Source of the DNA: Bradyrhizobium sp. CCGB01
Lineage (GTDB): Bacteria; Pseudomonadota; Alphaproteobacteria; Rhizobiales; Xanthobacteraceae
Length of the DNA stretch: 64,000 bases
NCBI RefSeq assembly: GCF_024199795.1
Contig: NZ_JANADK010000001.1
Location: 1,426,001-1,490,000, forward strand
Direction: 5' to 3'
Shown: in pieces, positions 52,911-61,647 of the stretch
Position numbering within the stretch: the stretch's first letter is position 1
How the letters are laid out: the number at the start of each line of letters is the position of its first letter
The notes under the pieces: generated by a model
The model's database searches: none
What the model was told of the DNA's origin: nothing
The model's input: the letters and a program-made list of their open reading frames with translations, nothing else
Program-made: the position numbers and the translations under genes

Positions 52911-54407
52911 TCAGTGCGTCTCCTCACCGCTTTTTCCGCCATGTCCGGGAACCCCGGCTTCATCGAGTTTGCGGTAGAGGGTGGACCGGCCGATTTTGAG
53001 GCGGCGGGCGACTTCGGACATCTGGCCCCGATAATGCGAGATCGCGAAACGGATGATCTCGTTCTCCATGTCCTCCAGCGGGCGGACGTCGCCGGTGGAG
53101 GTCAGCATGGACAGGGTACCCGCCAGGGGCAGCGGCGCGATCGGTATTTCACCACCCGATACCACCGAGGGCGCGGCCATCGGCTCCAGCAGCAGCGGGG
53201 CGGTCGGGATGTCGGTCTCGGCAGGCAGCTGCGAGGTGAGCAGGGGGAAGTCGGCAAGGTCAAGCTGGTCGCCGTCGCTCATCACCACGGCGCGGTAGAC
53301 CGCGTTCTCGAGCTGGCGGATGTTGCCGGGCCAGTCGAGCTGGGTGAGATGCGCCACGGCCTCGCCGCTGATCCCGGTGATGGGGCGGTTCTCCTCGGCG
53401 GCGAAGCGCGCCAGGAAATGCCGGAGCAGATGCGGGATGTCCTCGCGACGGGCGCGCAGCGACGGGATCGTCAGCGGCAGCACGTGGAGGCGATAGAACA
53501 GGTCTTCCCGGAAGTGTCCCTGCTTCACCCGCTCCAGCAGCTTGCGGTTGGTTGCCGAGACGATCCGGACATCGACCTTCACGGGCTTGCGGCCGCCGAC
53601 CGCCTCGACCGCACCTTCCTGGAGCGCGCGCAGCAGCTTGACCTGCGCGGTCAGCGGCAGCTCGCTGACCTCGTCCAGAAACAGCGTGCCGCCATGGGCC
53701 TCGACGAACTTGCCGGTGTGGCGTTCGGTGGCGCCGGTGAAGGCGCCCTTCTCGTGACCGAACAGGATGGACTCGACGAGGTTGTCGGGGATCGCACCGC
53801 AATTGACCGCGACGAACGGCTTGGCCTTGCGCTCGCCGCTGCCATGGATGGCGCGCGCGAACATCTCCTTGCCGACGCCGGACTCGCCCTCGATCAACAC
53901 AGGGATCGACGAACCCGCGGCCTTCTGCGCGGCGCGCATCACGCCGGCCATCGCCTCGGCGCGGGTGATGATGTCGGAGAATGTCAGCCGGCCCTCGCGG
54001 CTGTGACGGATGCGCTGCAATTCGCCCTTGAGCGCGGAGGCATTGAGCGCGTTGCGCAACGAGACCTGAAGCCGCTCCAGGCCGACCGGCTTGACGACGA
54101 AATCGGCCGCGCCCGCGCGCATCGCCGAGATCACATTGTCGATGCCGCCATGGGCGGTCTGCACGATGACGGGGATTCCGAGGCCAGCCTCGCGGATTTT
54201 CGCCAGCACGCCCATGCCGTCGAGGCCGGGCATCACGAGATCGAGGATGACGCCGTCGATCGCCGGTGCATCGGGGGCGGTGAGGGCGGCGATCGCAGCA
54301 TCGCCGGAGTCCACGACGACCGTTTCATAGCCGCATTTCTGCACCATGTTCTCGACCAGCCGGCGGGCTACAGCGTCGTCGTCGGCGATCAAAATACAGG
54401 CAGCCAT
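52911..54407 (-). CDS. NtrC-family response regulator, sigma-54 dependent, orphan
   Basis: A 498-residue regulator. Receiver domain residues 1-115 with phospho-acceptor Asp56 (VILDLVMPG) and the Lys of VVKPVG. AAA+ domain with Walker A GESGVGKE (174-181), the sigma-54 contact loop GAFTGA (221-226), Walker B GGTLFLDEVSELPL and LDWPGNIRQLENAVYRAV. C-terminal Fis-type helix-turn-helix (MSEVARRLKIGRSTLYRKLD). It activates sigma-54 promoters when phosphorylated. No histidine kinase gene is adjacent. Target genes are not visible in the window. Confidence 0.94.
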   Translation of the reverse strand: MAACILIADDDAVARRLVENMVQKCGYETVVVDSGDAAIAALTAPDAPAIDGVILDLVMPGLDGMGVLAKIREAGLGIPVIVQTAHGGIDNVISAMRAGAADFVVKPVGLERLQVSLRNALNASALKGELQRIRHSREGRLTFSDIITRAEAMAGVMRAAQKAAGSSIPVLIEGESGVGKEMFARAIHGSGERKAKPFVAVNCGAIPDNLVESILFGHEKGAFTGATERHTGKFVEAHGGTLFLDEVSELPLTAQVKLLRALQEGAVEAVGGRKPVKVDVRIVSATNRKLLERVKQGHFREDLFYRLHVLPLTIPSLRARREDIPHLLRHFLARFAAEENRPITGISGEAVAHLTQLDWPGNIRQLENAVYRAVVMSDGDQLDLADFPLLTSQLPAETDIPTAPLLLEPMAAPSVVSGGEIPIAPLPLAGTLSMLTSTGDVRPLEDMENEIIRFAISHYRGQMSEVARRLKIGRSTLYRKLDEAGVPGHGGKSGEETH

Positions 54408-54466
54408 GGTGTTCCCCGCACGCTACTACTATCTGTCTCGAATCGGGGCACTCTGGCCGAAGCCGA

Positions 54467-54481
54467 TTAACGCACTCTTAA
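54467..54481. promoter_or_regulatory. CtrA-type box TTAA-N7-TTAA
   Basis: TTAA (54467-54470), CGCACTC, TTAA (54478-54481), between the divergent response regulator and peptidase genes. It fits the consensus of the cell-cycle regulator CtrA. By position it could act on either gene. Confidence 0.45.
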
Positions 54482-54534
54482 ACCTTGATGCCCCCGCCCG
54501 CCGTCGCGCTTGTTGAACACAGGTTTCCCACACA

Positions 54535-56517
54535 ATGATTTCGCGCTCCAAGCCCGCTCTCAAGAAGACCGCTCTCAAAACGTCTGCTCCCAAGAAGCCC
54601 GCTTCCAGCAAGCCCGCTCTCCGCAAGCCGAGCACCAAGACATCCGCCGCCAAGGCCAAACCCTCCAAGGCTTCACTCGCCAAGGCTTCACTCGCCAAAC
54701 GTTCGCTCGCCAAGCCTGCACCCGCAAAGCCTGCGAGCAAGACCGGCAAGCTTCCGGAGTGGAACCTCGCCGATCTCTATTCCGGGATCGATGCGCCGGA
54801 AGTGGCGCGCGATCTCGAAAAGATGGATGCCGATTGCGTCGCGTTCGAGACGGACTACAAGGGCAAGCTCGCGACAGGGACAGCAAATGAAGATGGCGGA
54901 AAATGGCTCGCCGGGGCCGTGCGACGCTATGAGGCGATCGACGATCTCGCCGGACGTCTCGGCTCCTACGCCGGTCTCGTCCATGCCGGCGACAGCGTGG
55001 ACCCTGCGATTTCAAAGTTTTACGGCGATGTCTCGGAGCGCCTGACGGCGGCGTCCACGCATCTGCTGTTCTTCGCGCTCGAGCTCAACCGCGTCGATGA
55101 CGATATCTTGAACCGCGCGATGCAGGCGCCGGAGCTCGCACATTACCGTCCCTGGATCGAGGATCTGCGCAAGGAGAAGCCGTATCAGCTCGACGACAAG
55201 CTCGAGCAGCTCTTCCTGGAGAAGTCGCAGACCGGTTATTCCGCCTTCAACCGGCTGTTCGACCAGACCATCTCGGGCCTGCGCTTCAAGGTCGGGCCTA
55301 AGGAGCTCGCGATCGAGCCGACGCTCAATCTGTTGCAGGACCGCGACGGTGCCAAGCGCAAGAGCGCCGCCGAGGCTCTGGCGAAAACCTTCAAGGCCAA
55401 TGAGCGCACCTTCGCGCTGATCACGAACACGCTCGCCAAGGACAAGGACATCTCCGACCGTTGGCGCGGCTTTCAGGATGTCGCGGATTCCCGCCATCTC
55501 AACAACCGGGTCGAGCGCGAGGTCGTGGATGCGCTGGTCGCCTCGGTGCGTGCGGCGTATCCGAAGCTGTCGCATCGCTATTATGCGTTGAAGGCGAAAT
55601 GGTTCGGCAAGAAGCGGCTGGCCTATTGGGACCGCAACGCGCCGCTGCCGTTCGCCGCGACCGACGTCATCGGCTGGCCCGACGCGCGCAGCATGGTGCT
55701 GACGGCCTATCGCGGCTTCTCGCCCGAGATGGCCGATATCGCCGAGCGCTTCTTCACCGACCGCTGGATCGACGCGCCGGTTCGCCCCGGCAAGGCGCCG
55801 GGCGCGTTCTCGCATCCGACCACGCCGTCGGCGCACCCTTATGTGCTGATGAACTACCAGGGCAAGCCGCGCGACGTGATGACGCTCGCGCACGAGCTCG
55901 GCCATGGCGTGCACCAGGTGCTGGCGGCCAAGAACGGCGCGCTGATGGCGCCGACGCCGCTGACGCTGGCGGAGACCGCGAGCGTGTTCGGCGAGATGCT
56001 GACCTTCCGGCGGCTACTGGCGCAGACCAAGAGCGCCAAGCAGCGCCAGGCGCTGCTCGCCGGCAAGGTCGAGGACATGATCAACACCGTGGTGCGGCAG
56101 ATCGCGTTCTATTCGTTCGAGCGCGCGGTCCACACCGAACGCAAGAACGGCGAGCTCACCGCGACGCGGCTCGGCGAGATCTGGCTGTCGGTGCAGGGCG
56201 AGAGCCTGGGGCCGGCGATCGAGATCAAGGCGGGCTACGAGAACTACTGGATGTACATCCCGCACTTCATCCACTCGCCGTTCTATGTCTACGCCTATGC
56301 CTTCGGCGATTGTCTCGTGAACTCGCTCTATGCCGTCTACGAGAACGCGGCCGAGGGGTTTGCCGAGCGCTATCTCGACATGCTCGCCGCCGGCGGCACC
56401 AAGCATTATTCCGAGCTGCTGCGGCCGTTCGGGCTCGATGCCAAGGACCCCAAGTTCTGGGACGGCGGCCTCTCGGTCATCGCCGGGATGATCGACGAGC
56501 TCGAGGCGATGGGCTGA
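54535..56517 (+). CDS. M3-family oligoendopeptidase F-like, with basic N-terminal tail
   Basis: A 660-residue zinc peptidase of family M3 (PepF-like). The zinc site is HELGHGVHQ (His453, Glu454, His457), with the third ligand in LAETASVFGEMLTF; IPHFIHSPFYVYAYAFGD is the substrate-side block. It degrades short peptides in the cytosol. The first 65 residues are a Lys/Ala/Ser/Pro-rich tail (KPALKKTALKTSAPKKPASS, SLAKASLAKRSLAK), absent from standard PepF and reminiscent of histone H1-like tails. ATG 54535 precedes it; the core begins at LPEWNLADLYSGID. Confidence 0.93.
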   Translation: MISRSKPALKKTALKTSAPKKPASSKPALRKPSTKTSAAKAKPSKASLAKASLAKRSLAKPAPAKPASKTGKLPEWNLADLYSGIDAPEVARDLEKMDADCVAFETDYKGKLATGTANEDGGKWLAGAVRRYEAIDDLAGRLGSYAGLVHAGDSVDPAISKFYGDVSERLTAASTHLLFFALELNRVDDDILNRAMQAPELAHYRPWIEDLRKEKPYQLDDKLEQLFLEKSQTGYSAFNRLFDQTISGLRFKVGPKELAIEPTLNLLQDRDGAKRKSAAEALAKTFKANERTFALITNTLAKDKDISDRWRGFQDVADSRHLNNRVEREVVDALVASVRAAYPKLSHRYYALKAKWFGKKRLAYWDRNAPLPFAATDVIGWPDARSMVLTAYRGFSPEMADIAERFFTDRWIDAPVRPGKAPGAFSHPTTPSAHPYVLMNYQGKPRDVMTLAHELGHGVHQVLAAKNGALMAPTPLTLAETASVFGEMLTFRRLLAQTKSAKQRQALLAGKVEDMINTVVRQIAFYSFERAVHTERKNGELTATRLGEIWLSVQGESLGPAIEIKAGYENYWMYIPHFIHSPFYVYAYAFGDCLVNSLYAVYENAAEGFAERYLDMLAAGGTKHYSELLRPFGLDAKDPKFWDGGLSVIAGMIDELEAMG

Positions 56518-56742
56518 GGCGAAGCGCGAGATCCTTGCCGGTGCGCGGAATGCGGGTGCTGCAAGCCTTTGCGGCCACGAGTTCCATTGCTGCGCGCCGG
56601 GCGACCTTCGCGGCGGAGGCCGGCATCCTGCTACGTGGGATTGAACGTTCGCGCAGTCCGCAAGACTAACTCAACAGATACTCGGGAAATGATTTTCTAT
56701 CATTGATTGTGGATTGATCGGTTTCTGCCTGGGGAGGCACCC

Positions 56743-59730
56743 ATGCTCGATCAAAGCCCCGCCGCGCCGGCCCCGATGGCGAGAAATGCTGCTGCCGTCG
56801 ATCAGGAAACGCCCTGGTGCGAGAAACACCATCAGATCGTCCGCGATGAAATCGAGGCGATCAACACGCGGCGCGAGCCGGAACGGCGCCTCGATGCCGA
56901 TGGCCTGCAACCCTGCCAGTTGCTCGACGTCGTCGGGCTTGCGTTGTCCGGCGGTGGCATTCGCTCGTCGGCCGTTTGCCTCGGTGTGCTGCAGGCACTG
57001 AACCACCACAATTTGATCGGCCGGATCGACTATCTCTCCACGGTATCGGGCGGCGGCTATATCGGCACCTCTCTCAGTGCCACCATGACGACGGCACGGC
57101 GCTTTGTCTTCGGCGAAAGGCCCGCCGGCGGAAGCGTCACGGCCGCCGAGATCAGCGACACGCCGTCGGTCGGACACCTGCGCAACTATTCCAACTATCT
57201 GATCCCTGCCGGTGCCCGCGATCTTCTGACCGGCGTCGCGATCGTCGTGCGGGGACTGGTCGCCAATATCGGGTTGACGTTGCCCATCGTGCTGCTGCTT
57301 GCCGCCGTCACCATCTGGTCGACGCCGCTGCGGAGCTGCCTGACGGATGCGAACATCTTCGGCGTCAGTCTCAACAACAGGACGTTGTGCGAGCTGCACG
57401 ATTTCAGCGACATCGACCGTTATGGCTTCAGCACCTTCGGCCTGGCGATCGCGCTGGTGATGTTCCTTTGCAGCGGGCTGGCCTATCTCGCCTCCCGCTC
57501 CGTCCGCGGCAGCGGTCCCAGCGTCGTGTTCGCCTACATTGGCGGGATCGCGTTGTTGCTGGGCGTCGCGTGCGACTTCGCGCGGTTTCTCAAGGTCCAG
57601 CATTTCGCGCTGTCCCTGGCGATCGCGATCATCGGGGGCTTTCTGTTCTTCGGCTGGGCCCTCAAGCAGTCGCTCGCAAGTCCCGGAAAGCGGCAGGAGT
57701 TCCGTTCGCATTGGCCGAGCATGGGCGCGACCTTCCTGGTGCTGCTGGCGGTGATTGCGTTCTTCGAGTTTCAGCCCTTCATGCTGGGGCAGATGTTCGA
57801 TGTCGCCGAGAGCAGCGCGATCGGTGGACCGGCGGGTGCGGTTGCCATCACCTGGATCAAGTCGCTCGCGGCGGTGGCTGCGCCCATTGGTGTCTTCGTC
57901 ACCGCGTTCAGGCAGCAATTCGTGGAATTGCTGAAGGGCAACAGCGCTTCCTCGCAATGGGGTTCGCTGGTGCTCGCGGTCGTCGCCAAGGTCGCGCTAT
58001 GGATCGCGGGCCTTGCGCTTCCGCTCGTCATCTGGGTCGCATACCTCTATCTGTCGTATTGGGGCATCGCCAACGATCTGTTCGAGAGGTGCCCGTCGAC
58101 CCTGGGCGCGATCTCGCAAAGAGAGTGCCTGGCCAGCGCCAAGTCGAACGCGCCGTCCGGCAATCTGGCAGGCAGGCTGCAGTTCGATGCCGGCAAGGGA
58201 ACCCTGTCAGCCGAGATCATGCCGACGGCCGCGCCGCCGGTGGTGGCCGATGCCGAGCGGCTGACGCCGACCTGGCATGCTCCCGCGTGGCTCGAATTCC
58301 TGGCCCAGAAGGCGGGACATGTGGTTCAGGCCCGCTTTCCCGACCTTTTCCAGGGCAAGGCGTCGGAACTCGGCTACTCCTACAGTCTTCACATGGTGAT
58401 CCTGTACACGTTCGCCGGCGTCGTCCTGTTCGCCATCTCGTTCTGCCTGACGCCGAATGCGAACTCGTTGCATCGGCTCTATCGCGATCGCCTGAGCAAG
58501 GCCTTCCTGTTCGATCCGACGCGTTCGGCCGACGGGCGCGTCGCGCCCGCCGAAGCCAGTCTCGACCAGGGGCGCGATTTCAAGGCGCTCGATCGCATGA
58601 AGCTGACCGATCTCTACGCGGCTCCGGCCGCGATGGCCCGGATTCCAGGGCAGCCGGCGACGCCGAAACTGCACGCGCCCTATCAGCTCATCAATACGGC
58701 GCTGAACATTCAAGGCTCCGACTTTGCCAACCGGCGCGGGCGCAACGCGGACTTCTTCGTGTTCTCCGCCCTGAACGTCGGCAGCGAGGCGACGGGCTAT
58801 GCGCCCACGGCGTTGGTGCAGGACGACGAGCAGAGTCTCGACCTCGCCACCGCAATGGCGATCTCCGGAGCTGCGGCCTCCTCGAACATGGGGTCGAGCT
58901 CGATCAAGGCGCTGACGCCCACGCTGGCGCTGCTCAACGTCCGGCTTGGCTATTGGCTGAAGAACCCGCGTTACGTCGACGAGCGCGTGCGGCCGCAGCG
59001 CCGCTCGACGCCGCTCTATTTCTGGTCGGAGATCTCGGGGCGCCTGTACGAGAACAGCGACAGCGTCTATCTCACGGACGGCGGCCATATCGAGAATCTC
59101 GGCGTCTACGAGCTGTTGCGCCGCCGCTGCAAGGTGATCATCGCGGTCGATGCGGAAGCCGACGCGCCGATGAATTTCGGTTCCCTGATGACGCTGCAGC
59201 GTTACGCCCGCATCGATCTCGGCGTCCGGATCGACTTGCCTTGGACGCCGATTCGCGAGCGCACGCGTGCGTTGATGGCGCGCAATGCCGACAAGGCGGG
59301 CGATCCCGGCGCGGCCGACGAACATGACGAGACTGCGCGGGACCTCGTCCACGTCGCAATCGGCACCATCGACTATGGCGGCGACGAGCAGGGTTACCTC
59401 GTCTATGTCAAATCGTCGCTCAATGGCGACGAGAACGACTACATCCGGGACTACGCGCGGCGAAACGACCGCTTCCCGCACGAGACCACGGGCGACCAGT
59501 TCTTCTCGGAAGAGCAGTTCGAGGTCTACCGCGCGCTGGGCTTCCACATGGCTCACGGTTTCCTGTCCGGTGACAATCCGGTCGCGGTCGGGTGCGGTGT
59601 CGATCCGCATATGGCCCGATTCACCGAAGCGGGCGAGCCGGCGATCGACGCGGTGCGAGAGGCGCTCGGTCTTCCGGTACGTCAGCGGCAGGCCGCGAGC
59701 GCGACAGCGGCGATGATCGATCAGGGCTGA
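56743..59730 (+). CDS. Patatin-like phospholipase with large membrane insert
   Basis: A 995-residue protein. The start of a patatin/cPLA2-type hydrolase lies at residues 63-115: oxyanion loop ALSGGGIRSS (Gly70-Gly72) and nucleophile Ser102 in TVSGGG. About eight transmembrane segments follow between residues 165 and 585. The domain then resumes and carries the catalytic Asp in DGGHIENLGVYELLRRRCKV (Asp779). Ser-Asp dyad enzymes cleave acyl chains from lipids; here substrate access from the bilayer is likely. ATG 56743 has GGGGAGGCACC before it; an upstream TTG would add 12 residues. No partner gene is apparent. Confidence 0.8.
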   Translation: MLDQSPAAPAPMARNAAAVDQETPWCEKHHQIVRDEIEAINTRREPERRLDADGLQPCQLLDVVGLALSGGGIRSSAVCLGVLQALNHHNLIGRIDYLSTVSGGGYIGTSLSATMTTARRFVFGERPAGGSVTAAEISDTPSVGHLRNYSNYLIPAGARDLLTGVAIVVRGLVANIGLTLPIVLLLAAVTIWSTPLRSCLTDANIFGVSLNNRTLCELHDFSDIDRYGFSTFGLAIALVMFLCSGLAYLASRSVRGSGPSVVFAYIGGIALLLGVACDFARFLKVQHFALSLAIAIIGGFLFFGWALKQSLASPGKRQEFRSHWPSMGATFLVLLAVIAFFEFQPFMLGQMFDVAESSAIGGPAGAVAITWIKSLAAVAAPIGVFVTAFRQQFVELLKGNSASSQWGSLVLAVVAKVALWIAGLALPLVIWVAYLYLSYWGIANDLFERCPSTLGAISQRECLASAKSNAPSGNLAGRLQFDAGKGTLSAEIMPTAAPPVVADAERLTPTWHAPAWLEFLAQKAGHVVQARFPDLFQGKASELGYSYSLHMVILYTFAGVVLFAISFCLTPNANSLHRLYRDRLSKAFLFDPTRSADGRVAPAEASLDQGRDFKALDRMKLTDLYAAPAAMARIPGQPATPKLHAPYQLINTALNIQGSDFANRRGRNADFFVFSALNVGSEATGYAPTALVQDDEQSLDLATAMAISGAAASSNMGSSSIKALTPTLALLNVRLGYWLKNPRYVDERVRPQRRSTPLYFWSEISGRLYENSDSVYLTDGGHIENLGVYELLRRRCKVIIAVDAEADAPMNFGSLMTLQRYARIDLGVRIDLPWTPIRERTRALMARNADKAGDPGAADEHDETARDLVHVAIGTIDYGGDEQGYLVYVKSSLNGDENDYIRDYARRNDRFPHETTGDQFFSEEQFEVYRALGFHMAHGFLSGDNPVAVGCGVDPHMARFTEAGEPAIDAVREALGLPVRQRQAASATAAMIDQG

Positions 59731-59861
59731 GCGGCGGTATCCCGGCAATCGGAATTCCAAATCGGCTGATTTGCGGGAAAACCCAGCATCCCTGCCGTTG
59801 CCCTGCCCGAAGGTTTGCGGTATCCCAGCCCAAGATTTAGACTTTCGACTGGGGACAATAC

Positions 59862-60014
59862 ATGGCTGACCATAGCGAAGTGGCGTACACCACCGCAGAC
59901 GGCAACGACTACGTTGCCCACGAGCAGACCTATGAGGGCTTCATCAAGCTGGTGAAGTACGGCACGGCCTCGGTCGCGCTCATCGTGATTCTGATGGCGA
60001 TCTTCCTGACCTGA
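59862..60014 (+). CDS. aa3-type cytochrome c oxidase subunit IV
   Basis: A 50-residue protein, MADHSEVAYTTADGNDYVAH, then EQTYEGFIKLVKYGTASVAL and one transmembrane helix ending IVILMAIFLT. It is the bacterial aa3 subunit IV (CtaH-like) family, a small accessory subunit of the Rhodobacter/Paracoccus type oxidase with the YxGFI(K/R) motif. Located next to the transhydrogenase genes rather than the oxidase genes, as in many Hyphomicrobiales. Start ATG follows GGGGACAATAC. Confidence 0.9.
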   Translation: MADHSEVAYTTADGNDYVAHEQTYEGFIKLVKYGTASVALIVILMAIFLT

Positions 60015-60152
60015 CCTATCGGCAGCTGCACACGTCAACGGCAGCTGCTGCCCAGAATATTTGCATCTAAGCCGGTCACAAAACCGGTATCGAACGCTGC
60101 GGGAGTAACGCTTAAGTTTGCGCGCGCGCTGTCCCGCGCCGCCGGAGGACCT

Positions 60153-61280
60153 ATGAAGATCGCCGTTGCCAAGGAAATCGATCCGTCGGAGCCGCGTGTC
60201 GCCGCTTCGCCCGATACGGTGAAGAAGTTCAAGGCGTTGGGCGCCGAGATCGCGGTCGAGCCGGGCGCCGGCCTCAAATCGGGCCTGCCGGATTCCGAAT
60301 TCACCGCCGTGGGCGCCACCGTCAGCGCCGATGCGCTGAAGGACGCCGACATCATCATCAAGGTGAAGCGCCCCGAAGCCTCCGAGCTCGCGCAGTACAA
60401 GCGCGGTGCGCTCGTCATCGCCATCATGGACCCCTACGGCAACGAGGCTGCGCTGAAGACGATCGCCGATGCCGGCGTCTCCGCCTTCGCGATGGAATTG
60501 ATGCCCCGCATCACCCGTGCGCAGGTGATGGACGTGCTGTCCTCGCAGGCGAACCTTGCCGGCTACCGCGCCGTGATCGAGGGTGCCGAAGCCTTCGGCC
60601 GCGCCTTCCCGATGATGATGACCGCGGCCGGCACCGTGCCCGCCGCAAAGGTGTTCGTGATGGGCGTCGGCGTTGCCGGCCTCCAGGCGATCGCGACCGC
60701 GCGCCGTCTCGGCGCCGTCGTCACCGCGACCGACGTGCGGCCCGCGACCAAGGAGCAGGTGGAATCGCTCGGTGCGAAGTTCCTCGCGGTCGAGGACGAG
60801 GAGTTCAAGAACGCGCAGACCGCCGGCGGCTACGCCAAGGAGATGTCGAAGGAATACCAGGCCAAGCAGGCCGCGCTCACCGCCGAGCACATCAAGAAGC
60901 AGGACATCGTGATCACGACCGCGCTGATTCCCGGCCGGCCCGCGCCGAAGCTCGTCTCGGGCGAGATGGTCAAGTCGATGAAGCCGGGGTCGGTGCTGGT
61001 CGATCTCGCCGTCGAGCGCGGCGGCAATGTCGAGGGCGCCAGGGCCGGCGAGGTCGTCGACCTCGATGGCATCAAGATCGTCGGCTACACCAACGTCGCC
61101 GGCCGCGTCGCGGCCTCGGCCTCCAGCCTCTACGCACGCAATCTGTTCTCCTTCATCGAGACCATGGTCGACAAGAAGGAGAAGAAGCTCACCGTGAACT
61201 GGGACGACGAGCTCGTCAAGGCCACCGCCCTGACCAAGGACGGCGCCGTGATCCACCCGAACTTCCAGCCGAAGGTTTAA
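60153..61280 (+). CDS. pntAA: NAD(P) transhydrogenase subunit alpha, part 1
   Basis: A 375-residue domain I protein that binds NAD(H) in the proton-translocating transhydrogenase. Features: [20 protein letters not shown], the NAD-binding [20 protein letters not shown] around residues 169-188, and the mobile loop [20 protein letters not shown]. The alpha subunit is split into two genes here, as in Rhodospirillum and Rhodobacter relatives. CGCCGGAGGACCT precedes the ATG. First gene of a three-gene operon. Confidence 0.96.
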   Translation: MKIAVAKEIDPSEPRVAASPDTVKKFKALGAEIAVEPGAGLKSGLPDSEFTAVGATVSADALKDADIIIKVKRPEASELAQYKRGALVIAIMDPYGNEAALKTIADAGVSAFAMELMPRITRAQVMDVLSSQANLAGYRAVIEGAEAFGRAFPMMMTAAGTVPAAKVFVMGVGVAGLQAIATARRLGAVVTATDVRPATKEQVESLGAKFLAVEDEEFKNAQTAGGYAKEMSKEYQAKQAALTAEHIKKQDIVITTALIPGRPAPKLVSGEMVKSMKPGSVLVDLAVERGGNVEGARAGEVVDLDGIKIVGYTNVAGRVAASASSLYARNLFSFIETMVDKKEKKLTVNWDDELVKATALTKDGAVIHPNFQPKV

Positions 61281-61291
61281 GGAGAGCCGCC

Positions 61292-61609
61292 ATGGAGCAT
61301 GCTGCACAGGTCGTCGACCCCTTCATCTTCCGGCTGTCGATCTTCGTCCTCGCCGTCTTCGTCGGCTATTTCGTGGTGTGGTCGGTGACGCCGGCGCTGC
61401 ACACGCCGCTGATGAGCGTGACCAACGCGATCTCCTCGGTGATCGTGGTCGGCGCGCTGCTCGCGGTTGGCGTCGCCAACGTCTCGAGCGGCTCCGGCTG
61501 GGCGCGCGGTTTCGGCTTCGTCGCGCTGATCTTCGCCTGCGTGAACATCTTTGGCGGCTTCCTTGTCACCCAGCGCATGCTGGCGATGTACAAGAAGAAG
61601 TCGAAGTAA
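61292..61609 (+). CDS. pntAB: NAD(P) transhydrogenase subunit alpha, part 2
   Basis: A 105-residue membrane protein with three or four helices ([60 protein letters not shown]). Family PntAB, forming the first part of the proton channel domain II. It begins 11 bp after the pntAA stop with AAGGAGAGCCGCC before the ATG. Confidence 0.95.
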   Translation: MEHAAQVVDPFIFRLSIFVLAVFVGYFVVWSVTPALHTPLMSVTNAISSVIVVGALLAVGVANVSSGSGWARGFGFVALIFACVNIFGGFLVTQRMLAMYKKKSK

Positions 61610-61647
61610 GCGGCCACCTCGGGCTGATGGGATAATGGGGACCTGAG

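Noticed and set aside
52616..52963. 115-codon frame in the gap upstream of the transpeptidase gene
   Set aside because: It overlaps the end of the response regulator gene, is Arg-rich and has no ribosome binding site.
58207..61307. Minus-strand frames of 517 and 528 codons opposite the patatin and pntAA genes
   Set aside because: Composition is Arg/His/Asp-rich shadow sequence, and the plus-strand genes are unambiguous.
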